Positions 14,260-49,490 of a stretch of 64,000 nucleotides of DNA are shown here, in pieces; positions within the stretch are counted from its first letter, which is position 1, and each line of letters opens with the position of its first letter. Location of the stretch: contig CM067081.1 in NCBI GenBank assembly GCA_034008185.1, positions 82,852,765-82,916,764 on the forward strand, in the 5' to 3' direction. The position numbers were made by a program, and so were the translations under genes. Below the pieces are notes generated by a model, which saw only the letters and a list, made by a program, of their open reading frames with translations, had not been told where the DNA came from and made no database searches. This DNA comes from Gorsachius magnificus (lineage: Eukaryota; Chordata; Aves; Pelecaniformes; Ardeidae).

Positions 14260-14569
14260 AGGGGAAACGGGACAGCCTTTTTAGCAAGGCCAGCTGTGAC
14301 AGGACAAGGGGTAATGGTTTTAACTAAAGGAGGGTAGATTTAGACTGGATATAAGGAAGAATTTTTTTACAGTGAGGGTGGTGAAACACTGGAATGTGTT
14401 GCCCAGAGACGTAGTGGAGGCCCCATCCCTGGAAACATTCAAGGCCAGGTTGGACGGGGCTCTGAGCAACCTGATCCAGTTAAAGATGTCCCTGCTCACT
14501 GCAGGGGGGTTGGGCTAGATGGCCTCTAGGCATCCCTTCCAACCGAAAGCATTCTATGATTCTATGATA
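14260..14569 (+). mobile_element. CR1 LINE 3' end, plus strand
   Basis: It matches, nearly base for base, the last 300 bp of the CR1 copy ending at 47,744 (shared CAGCTGTGACAGGACAAGGG and the GATCCAGTTAAAGATGTCCC region). It ends in the CR1 3' hallmark ATTCTATGATTCTATGAT. It contains the degraded C-terminal end of the reverse-transcriptase ORF. The two copies belong to one subfamily. Confidence 0.9.
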
Positions 14570-15771
14570 CAGTGATTTTTCTTTCTGTAGAAAAGTGCAA
14601 AGCTTCAAGTGGTGATGACAAAATAATTTGAATTCTGGACTGCTATTTTAGTCTATCACAACCAAAGGAAAGATAATTGTACTTTGCTTGTCAATCAGCA
14701 CCATTTCTTTTGTATGCCAGCCTCCACAACTAGTTTTAATGCCTGCAGTTTCTATATTGTAGCTAAACACTGATTAGCTGATGGGCACTAAAGTCTTAAT
14801 GGGCTGAAAAGAATTGTCTGGGTATCCCACTAAGCCAGCAAATAGAGGAATATATACTGAACTGCATGTTAGGATAAGAGTTTTAACTGAATACCTTGGG
14901 AAAACAAGAGAGCAGGTCAAGACATTCACCAAGTGAGCTAGTTCATTGTAGGCTTCAGTGCTGCCAAACATATATAAAAAAAACCTCTTGGCAGCCCGAG
15001 TTGTTTTCTTGTCTTCTGCAGGCCATTCTAAAAGTTCTGGTGTTTTTTTGAGTCTACAGTGAAGTATGGTTTTCCTTTATTAAATTATTTTGAAGTTAAA
15101 TTATCCTTTTCTGTCTAGCACTGCTTTTAGTTCTGATAATCCTGAGGTCATATCAGCAAGCTTTCTTTTTCACAGATGTGAAACCTTCCGACTTAATGGA
15201 AGGTGAGATCTCCTGTCACAGAAGCTAAAGATTTTAAAATAACCAATATTAAAAATCACAGTAAAATCAAGACAGCTGGTAAAACTCAGAGTTGCAAGTA
15301 ACTCAGAACAAAATGTAGCCTAGAAAATTAGCTGTTGAAGATGTATGAACTGGAAGAAACACGAGCTTGACTTTCAGATGGTATTATGAGCCTGTGCTGA
15401 CAGTTAAACCCATTTCTTTTTAATTACACAAGGAGAAAATACAAAGAGGGCAAAAGGGTGAGTGGGCCATATAAACAGGCCTCGTTTGAGGCTTTGGCAA
15501 TGTGTCAAACACCGAAATAGATTCTGAAATTACGCTGTGGTAAGTCACCATACTTACTGTTCCCATCCTTATCCATAAGCTGTGTCCCCTGTTTGTATTG
15601 CCCCTGCAATGATGCAATATGTAGCAAGAAGTGTCCGTGATTTGTGGAAGTATCTGGCTGGATGGCTGAGACCATGGAGAATGGTAACACCAGGAAACCA
15701 AACTGTTAACCCCTAACTCCCTAACCCAAACCATTTGTTATTCAGCCATTGGTTAAAACGTTCAGGACATA
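14570..15771. other. Intergenic DNA, no gene recognised
   Basis: No supportable gene or repeat. The 104-codon minus-strand frame at 15420-15734 has no recognisable domain. Confidence 0.5.
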
Positions 15772-16403
15772 TCACAGAATCACAGAATGGCAAGGGTTGG
15801 AAGGGACCTTGGGAGATCATCCAGTCCAACCCCCCTGCTAAAGCAGGTTCGCCTACAGCAGGTTGCACAGGACATCATCTAGGTGGGTTGTGAATATCTC
15901 CAGAGAAGGAGACTCCACAACCCCCCCAGGCAGCCTGTTCCAGTGCTCTGTCACCCTCAAAGTAAAGAATTTTTTCCTCATATTCAACTGAAACCTCTTA
16001 TGATTCAGTTTGTGCCCATTGCCCCTTGTCCTATCGCTAGGCACCACTGAGAAGGGTTTGGCTCTGTCCTCGTGACATCCACCCTTAAGATATTTGTACG
16101 TGTTGATGAGATCCCCTCTCAGTCTTCTCTGCTTCAGATTAAACAAGCCCAACTCCCTCAGCCCTTCCTCACAGGGGAGATGCTCCAGTCCCCTCATCAT
16201 CTTTGTTGCCCTCCTCTGGACTCTCTCTAGGAGTTCCTCATCTTTCTTGAACTGGGGAGCCCAGAACTGGACACAGTACTCCAGGTGGGGTCTCACCAGG
16301 GCAGAGTAGAGGGGGAGGATAACCTCTCTCGACCTGCTGGCCACACTCCTCTTAATGCACCCCAGGATGCCACTGGCCTTCTTGGCGACAAGGGCACACT
16401 GCT
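15772..16403 (-). mobile_element. CR1 LINE 3' part, minus strand, ORF2 C-terminus still open
   Basis: The left end is the complement of a CR1 tail (TCACAGAATCACAGAATGG). A minus-strand frame at 15853-16344 stays open for 163 codons. It encodes the CR1 ORF2 C-terminal region downstream of the reverse-transcriptase core, with [31 protein letters not shown] and the terminal FFTLRV...HWNRLP segment. The lack of stops suggests a comparatively young, 5'-truncated insertion. The truncation point is near 16,403, where CR1 similarity ends inside 'GCACACTGCTGG'. Confidence 0.92.
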
Positions 16404-17089
16404 GGAGATGTTTGTTCTTTTTGGGTTGTTTTTTGTTGTTTTTTTTTTATGGAGCAAGTTCCTTACTAGAAAAAAAATACAATTTCTTTGCAGAAATTCT
16501 GTATCGTCAAAAATCCAGTATTTATTGGTAAAATTACTTTGATAGGACTTTTTGACCAGCTCTAAGGCTTGTCTGTAGAGGTGAACTATGCAACACTGGG
16601 GTTTATCTGATCATGAATAAACCCACTGATAGAGCATCATCAAACATGTGTTCAAGACAAGACTTTGCTCCTCAAAGCAAAGGTTTGCTTAAAGCAGGAC
16701 AACTGAAGTGGTTCTAAAGTCACTTATCCAATGTGATTATTTATTTCTATAGATACGAGGTAAAATTGTATTAGCTGAAAGCTAAGGCCTTTTTGTCGCT
16801 GTTCAATTTTATGACAGTGGTTTGCACGTGACCCTATTTCTAAGCAACAATCGAGAAAACCAAACGTTAATGGAAAGCGAATTGTGTGTATATAGAATCA
16901 GCTGCAGGTTATTCAAGGACAGCTGTGGTAGCTAAAACTAATTAGATCTCTACCTAACTAAGCATACACCTAGCTATAGCTGTATTTGGCGATTGCTTTT
17001 TTTAGGCGACAGTGTCACCTGAACCACACATACCCACCTGCATAGGTAGCCAAACTCCTGGTGAGATCTTTCGTTTGTCCCTCTCTCAA
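16404..17089. other. Intergenic DNA upstream of the PRPS2 CpG island
   Basis: AT-rich sequence leading into the island. No gene or clear regulatory motif was recognised. Confidence 0.5.
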
Positions 17090-17209
17090 AGCACGAACGA
17101 GAAGCGGGGGCAGAGCTCTGCCCGCCTGAGGTAAAGCCCACCGGTCAGAGGCAGGACGGCAGCCGGCTGCCTGGCGAGGGGAACGGGCTGCACCTGGGCG
17201 AGGGGGCTC

Positions 17210-17266
17210 GGAGGAGGAGGAGGAGGAGGAGGAGGAGGAGGAGGAGGAGGAGGAGGAGGAGGAGGG
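17210..17266. repeat. (GGA)n trinucleotide repeat upstream of PRPS2
   Basis: About 18 uninterrupted GGA/GAG units inside the CpG island, roughly 290 bp upstream of the PRPS2 start codon. The run is purine-only on the + strand. The Ser-rich or Leu-rich frames read from the minus strand are artefacts of the repeat. Confidence 0.95.
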
Positions 17267-17475
17267 AGAGGGCGCGGCCGGCTCCGCCCGCCTCCCGGCC
17301 CGCCTCTGCCTGGCCGAGCACGGCCCCTCCCTCACCGCCACCCCTCACGCGGCTAACGGCCGCCGGCTAACGGCCGCCGCGCCACCCGTGCCCCGCGCCC
17401 CCCGCCAGCGGCCGGCGCCCCCGCCTCGCCCCGCCCCGGCCCCTCCCCGCTCCCGGCGGCGGGGCGGGGGCGGGC

Positions 17476-17509
17476 CCGCGGCGCCGGTTATTTGACCCCG
17501 GCGCCGCGG
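17476..17509. promoter_or_regulatory. Perfect 12-bp GC inverted repeat near the PRPS2 start
   Basis: Arms CCGCGGCGCCGG (17,476-17,487) and CCGGCGCCGCGG (17,498-17,509) are perfect reverse complements around a 10-base AT-rich spacer, TTATTTGACC. The element ends 42 bp before the PRPS2 ATG. If transcribed it would form a very stable 5' UTR hairpin. Confidence 0.8.
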
Positions 17510-17551
17510 CCCCCGCGCTCGCTCTCGCCGCAGCCCCGACCGCCCCCCGCC

Positions 17552-43843
<26,292 letters not shown>

Positions 43844-44005
43844 CTGCAGGAGATTGCATCTTTGCAAAGGTCCCTTCAGCTAGCACTGTTGTTCTTAACA
43901 ATGCATCTCAACCGCAAAAAAATAGTATCTTTGTACAATTCCAGAGCTTGTATGTTTAATTATTATATTTGTCTTGTAATTACCATTTGTTCTTTGTAAA
44001 TGGTC

Positions 44006-44011
44006 AATAAA
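44006..44011 (+). terminator. PRPS2: Proximal PRPS2 poly(A) signal AATAAA
   Basis: Canonical hexamer 163 bases after the stop, followed by a T/G-rich stretch (TCTCTGTCTTG, then TGTGTTGTGTG). Use would give a short 3' UTR of about 190 bases. Confidence 0.65.
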
Positions 44012-45807
44012 TCTCTGTCTTGCAGAAACTATGAATTCCCTTGAGAGTCTGAAAGTCTTGTGTGTTGTGTGAGTTCTTTTATGTGCCTGTCCTTGCTTTC
44101 TGCTAAACTGCTGCTTCCAATCAGTTTTGCTATACGGAACTACAGACTTTTCATAGAACTTAATGGGATTGTATGCATGTACGATCATTTTCTGTGTTAA
44201 GCTGAATGCTGCATACTTGGGCATCTTGTATCTATTCATCTGTCAGGCAAGCAGCTGTTGGTTTTTGTTTTGTTATGTTTAACTACCATGAATACTATTT
44301 TGTAAGCCCTAACAGAATGTAAACTTCATGTTAATTTTGACAACTGTTGACACATCCATGGTATTAACTGTTTCATAAACTTTGTTCTTTTTCCACAAGA
44401 TATATGTGGCTGCTGTTTCCTTTTGTAAAGCTCTCATTACATTAAATTGTTTGCTTAGCATCTATTCTGTGCAGTTACTGTCTTCAGTTGTAAGATTAAT
44501 GTTATGGTATTCCTGGAATTATTAATTTCATGTGCTTCAACAATAAGGACCAATCTTTAATGATGAGCAGTTTGGTTTAAATTTCATTTTTTTCCCTATA
44601 GTTTTTGACATTCCTTGATTATGATCATATGAATCATTTTGTAGCAATTTTCCTGTTAATATTGTAAAGCTTCACTATGCAAAGCTCAAACAGCAAATTT
44701 ATAAACCACTTATATTTATACACACTGGTCTCTACCCACATTTACTTCATTAAAACCTATCTGAAAATACTTTTTCTTTTTCAAACTGCACAGTCAATAG
44801 CTTCAGGTTTCTATTACAGAGTACCACAGTACTTTACTGTGTTGCCAGAGAACTGTGGTAGACTAGTTAGTCTCGAATACTTTAACGTTGGAGAATTAAA
44901 ATCATTACGAAAACAGTTTTGCCTCTTGTATGCTGAGAAAAGCTTATCGTTAAGTACTGGTAATGCAGTCAGGAATGGATTCTGGGGGCGAAAAACCCAA
45001 ATCTGATCTTGTAATTTAGGTCTTTGAATCCTTTTATGGAGTGTTTTGGTCTTCCTGCTAGAAAGGAAGAGCTTGTGTGTATTAAGATAGTGTTTCTGTA
45101 CCTAGATCATGGGAAAACTGTTTCCTACCTGAAATTGGAGTTGTTAATTACAAAAGCATTTGCTGTGCTTGAGAGATGTTTCTTTATTGTGGAGCTGCAT
45201 TTAAAAAAAAAAGCCTTATTTTATCCTACCTTGCTTAGCCTGGGATGTATTTATAATGATACAATGTTGTATTAGAAAATGGATTTTTCCATTCCATTTA
45301 AGATAGTCTTCAGACAAACTATTCTTTTGGTTTCTCTGAGAATTAACCTATTTTGTATTTAGATGTGGGTTTCTTTTTCCTATATGAAAATTAGTAAAAC
45401 AGAATTTCACCTGTACTGCTCTCTGTGATGAATACAGAAATGGAGGATATAAGATACTGTGGTGAGAATTCAGTTCAGCCACTAGTTCTCAGAGGAATTC
45501 TTCATTACAGCTGAATTTTCAAAAATATATCATAAAACAATGGAAATGAATTTATATGATTGTTTTATTCAGTACAACATTTTTTTAAATGTAACATTTA
45601 ACCTATTGTCTTGAAAATATTACTTCACTAGTAAGTTGTTAACCCCAAGTCTGGGGACACATAATTATACCAAAGTTTAGGCCTTATTATTATGCAAAAA
45701 GTATACAATACTTTTAATGCATGGTATCAATTCAGTTTTTTAATAGGTCAGACCTTGTTACAAACAAAATGCTGAATTGTTTACCTTCACTGTGCACAAG
45801 TATTGTA

Positions 45808-45813
45808 AATAAA
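45808..45813 (+). terminator. PRPS2: Distal PRPS2 poly(A) signal AATAAA
   Basis: Second canonical hexamer (TGTAAATAAATC), about 1.97 kb after the stop. It would give a long AU-rich 3' UTR. Confidence 0.5.
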
Positions 45814-46274
45814 TCTTGAAAATTACTTGTGCAAAGAGATTGCTTCTGGTTTTATTCTTTTGATTCTCTTTTTGGTTTTGTTTGAAGACCATGCCTTGCA
45901 CAGGTCAAATAGGGAAGAATGGAGGAATGTAGACATCGAGTCTCATGCAAACCTTGCTCATAAATTATGTTCCAGCTGTCTTGGACATGAGGATGAACTG
46001 TTAATCACATCAGACTGGTACACACCTTTATAATATGATCATCCTTCTACTTTTTACAGTCTGACAGGAGGGACGCTATATTTAAATTTCATTGGGAGTT
46101 GGAATTAACACTTTATAGGTAGCTGAAGTTCTTATTTCTCAGATTGTTGTCAGCAAACCCACTCAACACTACTTAACAGCATCAGAGGGGAAAAAGAGCA
46201 GAACGAAAATACAGAACTAAGCTTGCTGTGTCTGCTGCATTTTGTGCACTTGAAATGCTGCTCCCTGCTTTGGT

Positions 46275-46556
46275 GAAACTCCCCCCTGCCAAGTTTTATT
46301 GCTGGGCACAGCACCATATGGCATGGGTTACCCCTTTGGTCAGTTGGGGTCTGCTGTGTCCCCTCCCAGCCTCTTGCCCTGCCCAGTCTGTTCCCCAGGG
46401 GGCCAGCATGAGAAGCAAGGAAGGCCTTGAGACTTTGTGAGTTCCCCAGGAGCCATAACACTGGTGTGTTACCACCACTGGTTTGGTGACCAGTCTAAAA
46501 CACAGCATCAGAGGGCTGCTCTGGAGAAAATGAACTCCATCCCAGCCAGGCGCAAT
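46275..46556 (-). mobile_element. Degenerate LTR fragment related to the LTR at 51,481
   Basis: It parallels the 51.5-kb LTR in order: ...CATATGGCATGG..., GGTCAGTTGGGGTC, GTGTCCCCTCCCAG, then an 'AACTCCATCCCAGCC' end. It is far more diverged and lacks the part with the poly(A)-signal region. It is probably an older copy of the same avian ERVL-type family. Boundaries are approximate. Confidence 0.65.
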
Positions 46557-46684
46557 ATGGTTGTCATGAGGTGTGATTGTGGACAGTTCTCTCATTCTTA
46601 CTCCAGGCTGGTGTGGTACTGTACTTGTAAGAAAAGGTAAAGGAGGGGAAAGAACAAAAGACAGTGAAGACAAGAAGTAACTGA

Positions 46685-46935
46685 GCTCAGGAGCTAGCTT
46701 TCCTCTCATCCTGTCACTTGCTACTTGGGAAAAGAGGCTGACCCCTGCCTCACTGCACCATCCTTTCAGGTAGTTGTAGAGGGTGATAAGGTCTGCTTGG
46801 GTGGTCTGTAACAGACTTCCACCACACTAGCTGCTTTGTTGGACTTCCCCCCCCCCCCCCCCTGGATTCTTACCCATAACCACTTGACCCTTTTGTCACC
46901 ATCATCAAGCTCTAGATAGTCAAAACGCTTCCTAA
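46685..46935 (-). mobile_element. Minus-strand CR1, 3' part, internally deleted
   Basis: 46,685-46,795 is the complement of the ORF2 3' region (CTGTCACTTGCTACTTGGGA, TTTCAGGTAGTTGTAGAGGG). It abuts the ORF2 endonuclease region at 46,796-46,935. The minus strand there reads [16 protein letters not shown], then LWVRI, then CYRPPKQ. The middle of the element, including the reverse transcriptase, is missing. A 16-base C run (46,847-46,862) has replaced part of the endonuclease codons. Confidence 0.85.
46847..46862. repeat. Poly(C) run of 16
   Basis: Homopolymer inside the minus-strand CR1 endonuclease region. The length is prone to sequencing error. Confidence 0.9.
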
Positions 46936-47744
46936 TCTGGACAGGCTGGAGAGGTGGGCCTGTGTGAACCTCATGAGGTTCAACAAGGCCAAGTGCAAGG
47001 TCCTGCACCTGGGTCGGGGCAACCCCCAGTATCAATACAGGCTGGGGGAAGAAAGGATCAAGAGCAGCCCTGCCGAGAGGGACTTGGGGGTACTGGTGGA
47101 TGAAAAGCTGGACATGAGCCGGCAATGTGCGCTGGCAGCCCAGAAGGCCAACTGTACCTGGGGCTGCATCAAAAGCAGGTCAGCAGGTCGAGGGAGGTGA
47201 TTCTGCCCCTCTGCTCTGGTGAGACCTCACCTGGAGTCCTGCGTCCAGCTCTGGAGCCCTCAGCACAAAAAGGACATGGACCTGCTGAAGTGGGTCCAGA
47301 GGAGGGCCACAAAAATGATCCGAGGACTGGAGCACCTCTCCTATGAGGACAGGCTGAGCGAGTTGGGCTTGTTCAGCCTGGAGAAGAGAAGGCTGCGGGA
47401 AGACCTGATTACGGCCTTTCAGTATCTAAAGGGGGCCTATAGGAAAGATGGGGGAAATCTTTTTAGTAGGGCCAGCTGTGACAGGACAAGGGGTAATAGT
47501 TTTAAACTGAAGCAGGGTAGGTTTAGACTGGATATAAGGAAGAAATTCTTTACAATGAGGGTGGTGAAACACTGGAACGGGTTGCCCAGAGAGGTGGTGG
47601 AGGCCCCATCCTTGGAAACATTTGAGGCCAGGTTGGACAGGGCTCTGAGCAACCTGATCCAGTTAAAGATGTCCCTGCCCACTGCAGGGGGGTTGGACTA
47701 GATGGCCTCTAGGGGTCCAACCCAAAACATTCTATGATTCTAAC
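46936..47744 (+). mobile_element. CR1 LINE (809 bp), plus strand, nested in another CR1
   Basis: It starts within GGACAGGCTGGAGAGGTGGG (reverse-transcriptase C-terminal part, [20 protein letters not shown]). It continues to the ORF2 end (47,219-47,701: [20 protein letters not shown]..., [18 protein letters not shown]) and the tail ATTCTATGATTCT at about 47,730-47,742. Two frameshifts (near 47,150 and 47,215) break the protein, but the last 160 codons are open. The subfamily matches the copy at 14,260-14,569. Confidence 0.93.
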
Positions 47745-47990
47745 AAACAGGGCTACCCCACCGCCTCTCCTTCCTTGCCTATCCCACCTGAAGAGTCTAT
47801 AGCCATCCATGGCAGCACTCCAGTTGTGCGAGTCATCCCACCATGTTTCTGTGATGGCAACTCTATCACAATTTTTTAGCTGCACAGTGGCATCCAGCTC
47901 CTCCTGTTTCTTGCCCATGCTGTGTGCATCAGTGCAGATGCACTTCAGCTGGGCTATTGATCTTGCCACCATTCTCAGGGTCTTCCATGG
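47745..47990 (-). mobile_element. Minus-strand CR1, 5' part (ORF2 endonuclease start)
   Basis: The minus strand reads the CR1 ORF2 N-terminus: LKCICTDAHSMGKKQEELDA, AITETWWDDSHNWSAAMDGY, then GRRGGGVALFVR. This is an apurinic-type endonuclease domain; ETWWDDSHNW is its hallmark. The reading continues directly into the segment ending at 46,935 once the plus-strand insertion is removed, so the two halves are one element. Confidence 0.88.
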
Positions 47991-48639
47991 TTTCTAACAA
48001 AAATATCTATATCTTATAGAGATTGTGTATTTGTAGAAATATACAAAGAGGGAGAAAGGACATGAACCCATATCAGTTGCAGTTCATGAAATTAGGATCA
48101 AAATAACCTCTGTTCAATAGTAGCCCTCTTCCATAAAAATGTCATGTGCAATTTTTAAAAGCCAATTACAAGCCCTATAACAAGTGTCAGTACCATCTTT
48201 CATGGTCTCTAGAAGTCCATAAATTGACACACTTGCATGTTTAATGTCAGCATCCTTATGGTTTCTTGCTTGCCCTAACCTTAAGCCTTCATTCTGTATG
48301 GAGCTGCTTTCCTGCTATGTGATTTGGTCGGGTCCGTCAGCGTCCAGATTCCACATTGTTCTGTCGAGGCTGTTCCAGTGCTTTTGCCTGAGAATGACTT
48401 CATAAACCGTGGCAGGATCACCTACATCAAACTTTTCAAATTGGGGTGGTCCTGCAGGCTAGTAATTTCATCACTAAGAAACAGGACTTGAGAATACCCA
48501 GTTCACAAGTGCCACAATTCCTCTAAAACTGCCAGTTGCATGATTTGTCGGCAGTTCCTGCATTGGCGTGCACCACCACTTCCAACATGATTGCCTTAGC
48601 ATTTCTCTGCCTCCTCATCCCCCGAAGGAAGGCAGTGAT
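47991..48639. other. Intergenic stretch, no feature recognised
   Basis: Less AT-rich than its surroundings towards the right end and possibly repeat-derived. I could match it to neither CR1 nor an LTR. Confidence 0.4.
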
Positions 48640-49490
48640 GCTCTCCCTGGCTACCCTGTCTTACTGACCCCTTGGGAAGGGGGAAACAGGTAGTAGACAC
48701 TCCCTACAACATCGCCTTTGTTTTCCATCCCACTAATCCTTACCCAGAGGCTCTCAACCACATCATCACCAACTGTAAGGGCTGTGTAATCAAACCTCTC
48801 TCCCTTACATATATTGTGACACCTCCACCTTGCCTGCCCTGTCTGTCCCTCCTGAACAGCCTGTAGCCCTCCATCCCAGCACTTCAGTTGTGGGACTCAT
48901 TCCACCAAGTCTCACTAATACCAATGTTATTGTATGCTTTCATTTCATCCTGTTTGTTTCTCATACTGCGTGTGTTAGTGTACAAGCATTTCAGATATGC
49001 TCCCGAGCCCTGTGTGCTCCCAGGAGCAGTGCCAATGTTCTCACCAGGATTGCCACTCTCTGGAAATGCCATGACAAACCTTGTTTTACCTGCTGCAATC
49101 CTTCTGGTATCCCCTTCCTCAAGCAATTCTAGTTTAAAGCTCTCCTAATGAGCCCCACCATCTTACTCCCAAAGACCTGTTTTCCCCATCGGGACAGGTG
49201 GATCTTGTCAGGCCCCAGCATACCTTGTTTCTTGAAGGCTCTTCCATGGTTTAAAAGCCCAAAGTTTTGGCAGAGGCACCAGTCCTGAAGCCAGCTATTG
49301 ATAACCCGGGCTTGTCTTTTCCTTCCAAAGTCTCCCCCCATTACTGGGACGATTGAGGAAATACTACCTGTGCTCCCAAATTTTTTAGAAACTGGGAGGA
49401 GCTGTTGACTCTCTTGAGGGACAAGAGATCTTGAAGTGGGATCTAGGTAGATTGGAGCATTGGGCAATAATTAATGTTTCAGAAAGCAGG
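48640..49490 (-). mobile_element. CR1 LINE 5' part with the ORF1/ORF2 junction, minus strand
   Basis: A minus-strand frame at 49,129-49,467 encodes the C-terminal end of CR1 ORF1, the part related to SGNH/GDSL esterases: ...GRKRQARVINSWLQDWC, FGLLNHGRAFKKQGMLG, DKIHLSRWGKQVF, ending RRALN-stop. Only two bases further begins the ORF2-side frame (48,884-49,126), with LKCLYTNTRSMRNKQDEM and IGISETWWNESHN. The endonuclease region continues, broken, to about 48,640. It is a rare internal/5' CR1 piece, since most copies keep only the 3' end. 49,490-49,660 may be a further ORF1 part. Confidence 0.82.

Larger units (their letters stand above)
43844..45834 (+). other. PRPS2: Probable PRPS2 3' UTR
   Basis: AT-rich sequence after the stop. 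It contains a proximal AATAAA at 44,006 and a distal one at 45,808. Short open frames at 44,677-45,275 are not recognisable proteins. The 3' end is inferred, as no transcript data are available. Confidence 0.6.

Noticed and set aside
17015..17348. Minus-strand open frames with long Ser or Leu runs
   Set aside because: They are produced by translating the (GGA)n repeat in the CpG island and have no family similarity.
17492..17551. In-frame 20-residue N-terminal extension of PRPS2
   Set aside because: The frame begins at TTG, not ATG, and PRPP synthetases start with MPNI at 17,552.
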